Under the pieces are notes generated by a model. The model did no database searches and was not told the DNA's origin. It saw nothing but the letters and a program-made list of their open reading frames with translations. Below are positions 51,939 to 60,348 of a stretch of 64,000 nt of DNA, piece after piece. The translations under genes were made by a program, and so were the position numbers. Numbering within the stretch: position 1 is the stretch's first letter; every line of letters starts with the position of its first letter. Source of the DNA: VRUE01 sp963774405 (lineage in GTDB: Bacteria; Actinomycetota; Thermoleophilia; Solirubrobacterales; 70-9). The DNA lies in the NCBI GenBank assembly GCA_963774405.1, contig CAVZEV010000011.1, positions 1 through 64,000 of the forward strand. The letters are read 5' to 3'.

Positions 51939-52904
51939 GTAGTACTTGACGTAGGAGCGGAAGCTGCTCTGCTCCTTCTTGGTCGGCCCCCAGAGCTCGC
52001 GGAAGACGGCGCCGTCGAAGTCGAAGACGCCGCTGCGCTCGATCGCGTCCTCGATCTGGCCGGGGAAGACCGCCATCTGGTCGTACTGGGCGTCGTTGTT
52101 GAGGTTGGAGCCGCGGACCGGTTCGGAGTCGTCGATCGCCGGGTCGGCGCCGTCGATCGTGGTCGCGTGTTCGGGCAGGTGCAGGCCCTTGGCGGTCAGC
52201 GCCCGGTAGATCGGGTCGGTCTCGTCGCGCACCGGCAGGTTGAAGTCGCCGAGCGCGAGCACGTTCGGGGTGAAGGCGTTCCTGTCGCGCCGGCGCGTGT
52301 CGGCCCAGCGGGCGATCGCGAAGGCCTCCAGGCAGCGGCGTTCGATCGACGCTTTGTCTTCCTTGCCGAAGTAGAGGTGGACGTCGGCGACGACGAACTC
52401 GAGCTTGCCGGCGCGCAGGGAGACCAGGTAGGGGTTGCGGTCGAAGCCTTCGAATCGCTGCTCGACCCCCGGCAGCTTGACGCTCTTCAGGTCCTTCTGG
52501 GGCACGGTGATGTGGCCGACCTCGTCGAGCAGCGTCGCCCGTTCGCTGTCGAAGATCACCGCGTAGCGCTCGCGGTTGCCGCCGGGGCCGGAGAAGATTG
52601 CCCGGTAGCTCTTCGGCAGCTCGGCCATGATCCCGCGCAGGCCGCTGAGGTCGTCGTTGGTCTCCTGGATCGCGATCACGTCGAACCAGCTGATGATCTC
52701 GGCGATCAGCCGGTAGTCCTTCTCGCGCCGTTGCTGGACGCCGAGGTTGGCGATGTTCCAGGTGGCGAGCAGCAGGCGGTTGCGGGTGCGGGTAGGGATC
52801 GTCCGGTTCTCCTTGCCCTTCTGCTTGGGGTAGTCGCGCAGCGCTTTCAGCTGCGCGCTCGGCCGGTAGTCGTAGCTGGTGCGGGGCTTGGGAAAGGCGG
52901 GCAC
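51897..52904 (-). CDS. Endonuclease/exonuclease/phosphatase family protein
   Basis: A 335-residue EEP-fold enzyme: ATWNIANLG (Asn), VIAIQETND (metal Glu), VADVHLYFG (Asp, His), LALGDFNLP (Asp-x-Asn) and LSDHRPLW (catalytic Asp-His) are all present. The fold includes DNase I-like nucleases and inositol phosphatases; no signal peptide is seen, so a cytoplasmic nuclease is likely. Divergent from the tRNA, with 193 bases between. Confidence 0.85.
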   Translation of the reverse strand: MPAFPKPRTSYDYRPSAQLKALRDYPKQKGKENRTIPTRTRNRLLLATWNIANLGVQQRREKDYRLIAEIISWFDVIAIQETNDDLSGLRGIMAELPKSYRAIFSGPGGNRERYAVIFDSERATLLDEVGHITVPQKDLKSVKLPGVEQRFEGFDRNPYLVSLRAGKLEFVVADVHLYFGKEDKASIERRCLEAFAIARWADTRRRDRNAFTPNVLALGDFNLPVRDETDPIYRALTAKGLHLPEHATTIDGADPAIDDSEPVRGSNLNNDAQYDQMAVFPGQIEDAIERSGVFDFDGAVFRELWGPTKKEQSSFRSYVKYYLSDHRPLWTALRI

Positions 52905-53003
52905 GGGCCGACCCTATGCAGAGAAACCTCCGGATCGATCAAGAAACGCCTGGATTCGCAGGAAAGATCTCCCAACGTCCGTCCTTTGGTACGTACGGGG
53001 TGC

Positions 53004-53009
53004 TAGGAT
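53004..53009 (+). promoter_or_regulatory. Possible -10 element for the tRNA/biosynthetic operon
   Basis: TAGGAT fits TANNNT. Seventeen bases upstream lies gtcctt, a poor -35. The transcript would begin near 53016, leaving an 80-base leader (purine-rich, no evident structure) before the tRNA. Assignment is tentative. Confidence 0.3.
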
Positions 53010-53097
53010 GCTCGCAAAATTCTGGAGCGGTCAAGTGAGAGAGGATCCGGGAGAGGGACCTCAGGGAGCTTCAAAGGGAGGAGCCCCGCCATATAGC

Positions 53098-53170
53098 GCA
53101 CCAGTGCCTTAATCGGTCAAAGGGCCGGCCTTAAAAGCCGGAGATCCGGGTTCGAGCCCCGGCTGGTGCA
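53098..53170 (+). tRNA. tRNA with UAA anticodon but short variable loop
   Basis: All four stems pair perfectly: acceptor gcaccag/ctggtgc, D stem cctt/aagg, anticodon stem ccggc/gccgg, T stem ccggg/cccgg. Invariant positions are present: T8, A14, G18-G19, A21, T33, the T loop ttcgagc, and an A15-T48 Levitt pair. The loop cttaaaa puts UAA at 34-36 (53132-53134), which reads the Leu codon UUA. Leucine tRNAs need a long variable arm, yet here the variable loop is only agat. Discriminator A73; CCA is not encoded. It lies 32 bases before a synthetase-like gene. It may be a dedicated tRNA with changed identity; a decayed leucine tRNA is unlikely because no stem is damaged. Confidence 0.88.
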
Positions 53171-53202
53171 TCGGGAAACCAACAGGAAACCGGTGACCGG
53201 CT

Positions 53203-54867
53203 ATGGCGAACAACCTCTTTGACCAACTCGACGAGATCTCAACCGGCGGCGAGCAGGAGCGTCCGCTCTGGGCGGCGCGCGCGCCCTACCAACCGCAGGA
53301 CGGCTTCGACCTGATGCTGGTGCCGCGGGTCAAGGGCTGGCAGGAGGATCCCGACGCGATCGCGGCGCTGGAGCGGATCGAGGCCGAGCCCTGGATCGAG
53401 AGCGTCGATCGCAGCGGTCGGCAGATCCAGGCGCGCCTCTCGAGCGAGTGGATCGAGACCACCGGCGCCGCCCTCACCGCGGGCGAGGCGCCGTCCCACA
53501 CCGACCTCGCCGCGGGCCGCCGCTTCGCGCTCAACTTCTGGGACGCCAACTCGACCAAGGCACTGCACATCGGCCACCTGCGCAACCTGGCGCTCGGCAA
53601 CGCGCTCGGCTCGGCGCTGAGCGAGGCCGGCGGCAAGGTCGAGCGGCGCAGCATCATCTGCGACGTCGGCCGCAGCATGGGCGAGGCGATGGCCGGCGTC
53701 GTCGCCAGCGGCCGCCACACCCAGTCCTCGCCGGGCAGCGGCACCAAGAGCGACCACTTCGTCGGCGACTGCTACGCCGAGTACGTCAAGACCGGGCCCT
53801 CGCTTACCGGGCGCGACGACAACCCGGCCACCTCGCTCAGCCGCGAGGTCGACGTCCACCACGACTCCGCCGACGAGCTGCTGCAGCGCGTGCTCGACGG
53901 CGACCAGGAGGCGATCGAGCTCTGGTCGAAGACGCGCGCCTGGGTGATCTCGGGCCAGCGCAAGACCCTGGCCCGGCTCGGCATCTCCTTCGACCGCGTC
54001 TTCTTCGAGTCCGACTTCCTGCCCGAGGTCGCCGAGCTCTCCAACCTCGGGCTCGAGCACGGCATGCTGCAGCGCCGCCCCGACGGCGCCGTCATCTACC
54101 TCACCGACCGCGAGGAGCTGGAGGAAATGCCGCTGCTGCGTGCCGACGGCCTGCCGACCCAGCACATGCGGGCGCTCGCCTACTGGATGGCGGCGCCGGA
54201 CCTCGAGGGCACGACCTCGATCCAGGTCTGCGGGCTGGAGTGGGTCGCCCACGTCACCTGCCGCCGCCAGCTGATGGACCTGATGATGGAGAAGGGGGCC
54301 GGGCTGACATCAACCACCCCGCCCACGACGTCTTCCACGGGATGGTCTCCAAACAGAGCGAGTCGGTCTCCTCGAGCAAGCGCAACGCGCTGCTGATCGA
54401 CGAGCTGGCCGAGTGGATCGACAGCGCGATGGAGGCCGAGGAGGAGCGCGCCGGGGTGCGCGAGCGCCATCCGGCCGCGGAAGCGATCGTGCCCCAGGTG
54501 GCGCTCGGCTACTTCCTCATGCACACCAACACCAAACCGCTCGACTTCGAGCCGGAGAAGCTGCTGCGCCCCGAGCAGAGCCTCGGCTGGGATCGCCCGC
54601 GCCCGCGCCCACAACGGCAACGGCTCCGGCGCCGCGGCGGCCGAGCCCGCCGGCCCCGACTACCGCTTCGCCGTCGTCCAGTCGGAGATGTACCGGCGCC
54701 ACCTCCAGCAGGCGGTCGAGCGGCTCGACGTCAGCCCGCTGGCCAAATACGTCGCCCACCTCTCGCGCTGGTACGTCGAAGAGGACCGCGAGCCCCACGT
54801 CCAGGCGGCAATCCAAGCGGCGCTGGCCCAAGGCGCCCGCGGCCTCGGCCTGGAGACGGTCCGATGA
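53203..54867 (+). CDS. Divergent arginyl-tRNA synthetase-like protein, frame changes
   Basis: About 554 residues. An N-terminal Add1-like region (IEAEPWIESVDRSGRQIQA) precedes the class I catalytic domain with STKALHIGHLRNLALGNAL (HIGH motif), CDVGRSMGEAMAG where normal ArgRS has GDWGxQFG, then MVSKQSESVSSSKRNALLID in place of KMSKS, and a DALR-type helical C-terminus (SPLAKYVAHLSRWYVEED, ending ALAQGARGLGLETVR). Frame changes near 54303 and 54600 leave the KMSKS region in another frame. It is clearly ArgRS-derived but altered at the amino-acid pocket, and its neighbour tRNA is not an arginine tRNA. Probably a specialised paralogue of the biosynthetic operon. Confidence 0.8.
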
Positions 54868-54869
54868 GG

Positions 54870-54916
54870 TTCCGGTGCGCCTTTCCCCCGATATACGGGG
54901 AAAAAGACCACCGGAA
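54870..54916. repeat. 47-bp palindromic repeat, copy 3
   Basis: ttccggtgcgc plus ctttcccccg, then atata, then cggggaaaaa plus gaccaccggaa. It fills the gap between the synthetase-like stop (54867) and the PabAB start (54926), with the PabAB ribosome binding site (GGGGGAG) just outside. The inner arm is imperfect. Confidence 0.85.
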
Positions 54917-54925
54917 GGGGGAGCG

Positions 54926-57087
54926 ATGAGGACGCTCTTGGTCGACAACCACGATTCCTATACGTACAACGTCTTTCACCTGCTGGCGGGGGTTTCGGGC
55001 GAGGAGCCGATCGTGGTCGACAACGACGCCGTCTCCTGGCGGGCGCTGGAGCGCTGGGACTTCGACGCGATCGTGCTCTCGCCCGGCCCGGGCACGCCGG
55101 GCCGCTGGCATGACTTCTGCGTCTGCGACGACATCCTCCGCTTCAGCGAGATCCCGGTGCTCGGCATCTGTCTCGGCCACCAGGGCCTGGGCAAAATGCT
55201 CGACGGCCAGGTGAGCAGCGCGCCGGAGGCGATGCACGGCCGGCTCAGCAAGATCTTCCACGAAGGCGACGGCCTCTTCGCCGGCATCCCCCAGGGCTTC
55301 CCGGTCGTCCGCTACCACTCGCTGGCGATCACCGGCATGGGCCCCGAAGGCAACGTCTGCGCCTGGGCCGACGACGGCGTCGTGATGGGGATCGAACACC
55401 GCAGGCGGCCGCTGTGGGGCGTCCAGTTCCACCCCGAGTCGATCGCCACCGACCACGGCGCCCGCTTGGTCGAGAACTTCTTCGAGCTCGCCCGCGAGCG
55501 CAAGGGGACGCCGCTGCGGGCGACCAAGCGGCCCGCCGGCGCCCGCCCGCGCAACACCCCGGCTGCCGCCAGGCCGGCCTCGACGAACACCCGCCTGCTG
55601 CTGCGCTCGATCCCCGGCGAGGCCTCGACCGAGGCGCTCTTCGAACGCCTCTTCGCCGCCGAGGAGCACGCCTTCTGGCTCGACAGCGCCGACGCCCCGA
55701 CCCGCTTGGCGCAGAGCTCCTACCTCGGCACCAGCGCCGGCCGCGACCGCTGCGTGCTCACCTACGACGTCGAGGACGGGGTGGTGCGGGCCGACCGCGC
55801 CGCGGGCACGGCGATCGAGCCCGGCTCGATCTTCGCGGTGCTCGACCGCGAGGTCGCCGCGCGGGCGATCGAGCGACCGAGCGGCGCCGTGCCGAACCTG
55901 CTCGGCGGCTTTGTCGGCTATCTCGGCTACGAGCTCAAGGCCGACTGCGGCGCGACCAACGTGCACCGCTCCGACGTCCCCGACGCGGTGATGATGCTGG
56001 CCAACCGTGTCGTCGCCGTCGACCACGTCCACGGTCGCACCCACGTGCTGGCGGTCTGCGCCGAGGAGGAGACGAGGAGGCCGGCGCTGGCTCGACCGGG
56101 CCGAGGCCGTCGCCCGCGAGCTGATCGCCGAGCCGCCCGCCGCTCCCAGCGCCGCCGACCCCGCCTTCGGCGAGCCCAGCGACGCCCACGTTCGCTTCGA
56201 GTGCGGCCGTGGCCGCACCCGGTACCTCGCCGACATCGCCCGCTCGCAGGCCGAGATGGCCGCCGGCGAGTCCTATGAGGTCTGCCTCACCGACCAGATC
56301 TCAACCGCGGCCGAACCGGACCCGTTCGACCTCTACCGCAACCTGCGCCGCAGCAACCCGGCGCCCTTCGCCGCTTACCTCAAGCTCGGCGACGTCGCCG
56401 TGGTCAGTTCCTCGCCGGAGCGCTTCCTCTCGGTCGACCGCGAGCGCCGGGTCGAGGCGCGGCCGATCAAGGGCACGACCAAGCGCTCCGCCGATCCGGC
56501 CGAGGACGCGGCGCTGAAAGCCGAGCTGACCAGCGACGAAAAGACCTACGCCGAGCACCTGATGATCGTCGATCTGCTGCGCAACGACCTCGGCATCGTC
56601 TGCGAGGTCGGCAGCGTCGCCGTGCCCGAGCTGATGGTGGTCGAGGACTACGCCACCGTGCACCAGCTGGTCTCCACGGTCGAGGGCCGCCTGCCGGCCG
56701 AGCGCTCCGCCGCCGAGCTGCGCCCGCGCCTGCTTCCCCGGCGGCTCGATGACCGGCGCGCCGAAGCTGCGCACGATGGAGATCATCGACGACCTCGAGG
56801 ACGAGGCGCGCGGCGTCTACTCCGGTGCGATCGGCTACTTCGGCCTCGACGGCGTGATGGACCTCAGCATCGTCATCCGCACCGTCGTCCTGCGCGAGGG
56901 CCGCACGACGATCGGCGCCGGCGGCGCGATCGTGATGCAGTCCGACCCCGAGGACGAGTTCGACGAGATCCTGCTCAAGGCGCGCGCCCCGATGGCGGCA
57001 ATCGCCCGCACCATCACCGGCAGCGATTCCTCCGAAGCGTGGAGCATCGACCTCGAGCCGTCCCGACCGAGGGTCCGGGCCGCCTGA
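54926..57087 (+). CDS. Fused aminodeoxychorismate synthase (PabA-PabB), two frame changes
   Basis: About 720 residues. Residues 1-190 are a class I glutamine amidotransferase: ILCH-type LGICLGHQGLGKML (nucleophile Cys) and VQFHPESIATDHG (His, Glu). The remainder is the chorismate-binding half: YEVCLTDQIST, ARPIKGTTKRS, LMIVDLLRNDLG, LVSTVEGRLP, then FPGGSMTGAPKL and GAIGYFGLDG. Frames change near 56080 and 56735. The sequence PIKGTxxR and MIVDLLRNDL fit PabB more than TrpE. The enzyme makes 4-amino-4-deoxychorismate from chorismate and glutamine. Fused forms (PapA/CmlB) supply p-aminophenylalanine or PABA in actinobacterial antibiotics. Confidence 0.85.
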
Positions 57088-57635
57088 TGAAGCCCAACGC
57101 CAACCCCAGTCCCTCGCTGACTTCCTCTTTTTCCGCGGATAGCGCGGAGAACCAGGAAGTCAGCGGAGAGGGTGGCTGTCGGGTGCGGGTGGCCACTGAG
57201 GCTGATGTTGAAGCTGCGGCGGCGGGGATTGGGGAGCTGTTGGTTGAGCTGAGCGGTGGGGGGCCCGGGCCTGCCGAGCTCGAGGAGGCGACACTGGAAC
57301 TGGTCAGGGACAGGGGGTTGGGTGCCCTGCTGGTGGCGGAGGCAGGGGGCGAGGACGGCATCGTGGGGGTCCTCGCCGCCGGCTGGCAGCACGCGATCCA
57401 CGTGCCGGGGCGCTACGGCACGATTCAGGACCTCTGGGTCCACCCGGATTGGCGCAGCCGCGCGGTCGGCCACGAGCTGGTCGAGGCCTACTGCGAGCTC
57501 GCCCGCAGGGAGGGCGCCAAGCGGATCGAAGTCGGGCTGCCGCGCGAGGACTTCGAGCGCATCGAGGCGACCACGGCCTTCTACCGCGCCAACGGCTTCG
57601 AGCATCTCGGCCCGCGCATGCGGAGGAAGCTTTGA
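57087..57635 (+). CDS. GNAT family N-acyltransferase
   Basis: A GNAT fold: VRVATEADVEAAAAGIGEL, LVAEAGGEDGIVGVLAA, TIQDLWVHPDWRSRAVGHELVEAY (acetyl-CoA pyrophosphate loop, R/Q-x-x-G-x-G/A variant RSRAVG) and FYRANGFEHLGP. ATG 57087 overlaps the PabAB stop (TGATG), giving 182 residues whose first 30 include a palindrome; a GTG near 57183 would give a more usual 150-residue domain. The acceptor is unknown: candidates are an arylamine, a hydroxylamine or an aminoacyl group. Confidence 0.78.
   Translation: MKPNANPSPSLTSSFSADSAENQEVSGEGGCRVRVATEADVEAAAAGIGELLVELSGGGPGPAELEEATLELVRDRGLGALLVAEAGGEDGIVGVLAAGWQHAIHVPGRYGTIQDLWVHPDWRSRAVGHELVEAYCELARREGAKRIEVGLPREDFERIEATTAFYRANGFEHLGPRMRRKL
57117..57163. 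repeat. 47-bp palindrome with different outer arms
   Basis: Arms ctgacttcct plus ctttttccgc, centre ggatagc, then gcggagaacc plus aggaagtcag: again 47 bp with an inner CTTTTTCC-type half and an ATAG centre, but an unrelated outer box. It lies at the PabAB-GNAT junction, inside the longer GNAT reading. Confidence 0.7.
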
Positions 57636-57690
57636 TCGCGGAGCGACCAAGCGTGCATCTCTGGTTCTTCGCGCCGGGAGCGAAGCGGAG

Positions 57691-58734
57691 ATGGTTGTGG
57701 TGATCGCGGAGCTTTTGCTGGTCGAGCAGCGGCCGAGCGCCGCGGGCGGGGGCGACGGCGCCCACTGGATCCTCGAAGGCGGTCGCATCCTGCCCGGCGT
57801 CGACGACAACCGCCGCATGGAGGAGCTGCGCCGCGGCCTGCTGCGCCACGCCCGCGTCAGCGCCGTCGTCGCCGACGCCGACAGCGAAGACGTCGAGCAG
57901 ACGCTCAGCGTCCTGCACGAGCCCGGCTACCTCGAAGCGCTGGCCGAGGTCTCCGCCGAGCCGGTGGTGATCCCGGAGCTGACCCCGCCCGGCTTGCCGC
58001 CCGACATCCCGGTCAGCGCGGGCCTGGTCGAGGCCGCCCGCGAGGGGGTGCGCACGGCGATGACCGCGGCCGAGCGCCTCGCCGCCGGCGCCCGCTTCAC
58101 CTACGCGCTCTGCCGCCCGCCCGGGCACCACGCCGGGCCCGCCTGGTTCGCCGGCTACTGCTACCTCAACACCGCTGCCGCGGCGGTGCAGGTGCTGCGC
58201 CAGGCCGGCATCGGCCCGGTCGGCATCCTCGACCTCGACCTGCACTACCCCAACGGCACCGCGGCGATCGTCGAGACGATGAGCGACGCCAGCCTGCACT
58301 CCCTGCACGCCGCGCCGGTGACCAACGTCGCCGCCGGCACGGTCGAGCCCGCCGGCGAGCGCGAACACGTGGTCGAGTTCCCCGGCAGCCCCGCCGCGGA
58401 GGCGTATCTGGAGGCGGTCGCCGCCTCGATCGAGCGGCTGGCCGAGAGCTCCGCCGCCCTCGTCGTCTCGCTCGGCTACGACATCGTCGCCGGCGACCCG
58501 CACGGCTCCTGGCAGTTCGAGCCCGCGATCTTCACCGAGATCGGCGCCCTGCTCGCCGCCTGCGAGCGGCCGCTCTGCGTGATCCAGGAGGGCGGCTACG
58601 CCCTCGACTCGCTGGCCGAGTGCAGCGAGTCCTTCGCCACCGGCCTCCTCGGCGACCCGCTGGAGGCTTCCGGTGCGCCTTTTCCCCCTATGGCGGGGAT
58701 AAAGCGCACCGGAACGGGGGGCGGGGATGAGTGA
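57691..58734 (+). CDS. HDAC-family deacetylase/amidohydrolase
   Basis: A 347-residue arginase-deacetylase-fold enzyme: LHEPGYLEAL, CRPPGHHAGPAWFAGYCYLN (catalytic His pair), VGILDLDLHYPNGTAAI (zinc Asp and His), SLGYDIVAGDPHGSW (Asp, with Ile where His is common) and IQEGGYALDSL. Bacterial members remove acetyl from polyamines or other acetylamines. In this operon it could unmask an acetylated amine made by the GNAT. The last 20 codons are supplied by a 47-bp palindrome, and the stop overlaps the next gene by eight bases. Confidence 0.85.
   Translation: MVVVIAELLLVEQRPSAAGGGDGAHWILEGGRILPGVDDNRRMEELRRGLLRHARVSAVVADADSEDVEQTLSVLHEPGYLEALAEVSAEPVVIPELTPPGLPPDIPVSAGLVEAAREGVRTAMTAAERLAAGARFTYALCRPPGHHAGPAWFAGYCYLNTAAAAVQVLRQAGIGPVGILDLDLHYPNGTAAIVETMSDASLHSLHAAPVTNVAAGTVEPAGEREHVVEFPGSPAAEAYLEAVAASIERLAESSAALVVSLGYDIVAGDPHGSWQFEPAIFTEIGALLAACERPLCVIQEGGYALDSLAECSESFATGLLGDPLEASGAPFPPMAGIKRTGTGGGDE
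58668..58714. repeat. 47-bp palindromic repeat, copy 4
   Basis: ttccggtgcgccttttccccc, centre tatgg, then cggggataaagcgcaccggaa. It forms the 3' end of the deacetylase coding sequence and ends 12 bases before the mutase ATG, with the mutase ribosome binding site (GGGGGGCGGGG) beyond it. Confidence 0.85.
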
Positions 58735-59038
58735 GAACGGGCTCAGCGGGTTTCGGCGGCGGCTCGATCCGATCGATGAGGAGATTGCGCGCTTGTTGGG
58801 GGAGCGGTTTGAGATCTGCCGCGAAGTCGCCGCCTACAAGAGCGAGCACGGGATCCCGATGATGCAGCCCGAGCGGGTCGCCGAGGTGCGGGCGCGCTAC
58901 CTGGCCCGCGGCGCCGCGGTCGATCTGCCCGAGGACTTCATCGCGGCGCTCTTCGAGCTCTTGATCGGTGCCACCTGCAGGCTCGAGGACGAGCTGATGG
59001 ACGGCGCCGCCGCCGTCGAGGGGGGACGCGAGCGATGA
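58727..59038 (+). CDS. Chorismate-mutase-type protein, possible aminodeoxychorismate mutase
   Basis: A 103-residue AroQ helical protein: RRLDPIDEEIARLLGERFEIC with the active-site Arg, EVAAYKSEHGIPMMQPERVAEV with the Lys, and an AALFELLIGATCRLED C-terminal helix. In standard mutases the loop reads R-D-P-E-R; here it is MMQPER, a form I associate with PapB/CmlD-type 4-amino-4-deoxychorismate mutases. Next to an aminodeoxychorismate synthase, conversion to 4-amino-4-deoxyprephenate is the logical role. The dehydrogenase (PapC) needed next is not in the window. Starts inside the deacetylase end, stops overlapping the P450 (ATGA). Confidence 0.75.
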   Translation: MSENGLSGFRRRLDPIDEEIARLLGERFEICREVAAYKSEHGIPMMQPERVAEVRARYLARGAAVDLPEDFIAALFELLIGATCRLEDELMDGAAAVEGGRER

Positions 59039-60342
59039 GCGCCGCGCTGCCGCCCGGGCCCGAGCTCTCCAGCGGCGAGCAGTCGGCGCGCTGGACCGGT
59101 GAGCCGCTGCCCTTCCTGGCCGAGTGCCGGGAGCGCTACGGCGACACCTTCACCCTGCACCTGCGCCACCTCGGCACCTGGGTCGTCCTCTCCGACCCCG
59201 AGGACGTCAAACGGGTCTTCTCCACCGACACGAACGAGCTTGGCGTCGGCGTGCCGAACCTGGCCCTGCGCCCGGTGCTCGGCGCCCACTCGGTGATGCT
59301 GAGCGAGGAGCCCGAGCACATGGCCCGCCGCAAGCTGATGCTGCCGCGCTTCCACGGCGAGCGCATGCGCGAGGACGCCGAGATGATGACCGCGCTGGCG
59401 CGGCGCGAAGTGCGGGCCTGGCCGGTCGGTGAGCCCTTCGCGCTCTGGCCGCGGATGCAGGCGCTGACCCAGGAGGTGGTGATGCGGGCGGTCTTCGGCG
59501 AGGACGAGGGGCGGCTCGACCGGCTGCGGAGCCTGCTCACCGAGCTGACCGCGACCGTCAACGACGAGGCGCTGCTCGCCGAGCTCGCCGAGCGCGGCCC
59601 GGACTGGCTCGAAGCGAGCCCCGCCTGGCGCGCGGCGATGGCGCCGGTCGAGGCCGAGGTGCTGGCCGAGGTCGCGCGCCGCCGCGCCGCGGCAGAGGAC
59701 GGGCGCCGCGACGCCGTCTCGATCCTGATCGAGGCGCGCGGCGAGGACGGCGCGCCGCTCAGCGAGAAGGAGCTGCGCGACGAACTGCTCACCCTGCTCA
59801 CCGACGGCCCCACCTCGAGCTCGCTGGCCTGGGTCTTCGAGCGCCTCCTGCGCCACCCGGACAAGCTCGAGCGCCTGCAGTCCGAGCTGCTCGCCGGCGA
59901 GGGCGAGGCCTACCTCGACGCCGTGATCAAGGAGACCCTGCGCCTGCGCCCGCCGGTCTCGGTCGTCGTCCGCCGCCTGCTGGGGCCGGCGACGCTGGGC
60001 GGCTACGACCTGCCCGCCGAGACCCTGATCGCCCCCTGCGTCTACCTGATCCACCACCGCGAGGACGTCTACGAGCGTCCCGGCGAGTTCATCCCCGAGC
60101 GCTTCCTCACCCAGCGCGCCGCGGTGCCGACCTGGATCCCCTTCGGCGGCGGCGCCCGCCGCTGCCTCGCCGCCAGCTACGCCGAACAGGAGATGAAGCG
60201 CGTCCTGCGCACCGTGCTCGAGGAGGTCGAGCTGCGGCCGGTCGAGTCGGAGGGCGAGCGGGTGAGCCGGGGCGCGATCGCCTTCAGCCCCGCCCAACAC
60301 GGCCTCGTCGTCGCCAAACCGCTTGCCCCAGTTCCGGTGTAA
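59035..60342 (+). CDS. Cytochrome P450
   Basis: A 435-residue P450. The heme-thiolate motif is PFGGGARRCLAASYAEQE, the K-helix KETLRLRPP, the PERF region FIPERFL and the I-helix LLTDGPTSSSLAW (oxygen-activation Thr). The N-terminus (PPGPELSS) lacks a membrane anchor, so it is soluble and uses separate ferredoxin partners, not seen here. The type resembles the CYP110/135-like bacterial group. It is translationally coupled to the mutase and likely hydroxylates or oxidises the pathway intermediate. Confidence 0.9.
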   Translation: MSAALPPGPELSSGEQSARWTGEPLPFLAECRERYGDTFTLHLRHLGTWVVLSDPEDVKRVFSTDTNELGVGVPNLALRPVLGAHSVMLSEEPEHMARRKLMLPRFHGERMREDAEMMTALARREVRAWPVGEPFALWPRMQALTQEVVMRAVFGEDEGRLDRLRSLLTELTATVNDEALLAELAERGPDWLEASPAWRAAMAPVEAEVLAEVARRRAAAEDGRRDAVSILIEARGEDGAPLSEKELRDELLTLLTDGPTSSSLAWVFERLLRHPDKLERLQSELLAGEGEAYLDAVIKETLRLRPPVSVVVRRLLGPATLGGYDLPAETLIAPCVYLIHHREDVYERPGEFIPERFLTQRAAVPTWIPFGGGARRCLAASYAEQEMKRVLRTVLEEVELRPVESEGERVSRGAIAFSPAQHGLVVAKPLAPVPV

Positions 60343-60348
60343 CGCGTT

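Noticed and set aside
53098..53170. A decayed tRNA pseudogene
   Set aside because: Every stem is fully paired and all tertiary-contact bases are present, so decay is not supported.
53098..53170. An ochre (UAA stop) suppressor tRNA
   Set aside because: Counting from the universal T33, positions 34-36 are T-A-A, which read codon UUA; a UAA suppressor needs anticodon UUA.
54926..57087. Anthranilate synthase or PhzE-type enzyme instead of PabAB
   Set aside because: Domain order (amidotransferase first) and the segments PIKGTTKR and MIVDLLRNDL favour PabAB; TrpE/PhzE fusions carry the amidotransferase at the C-terminus. Not fully excluded without alignment.
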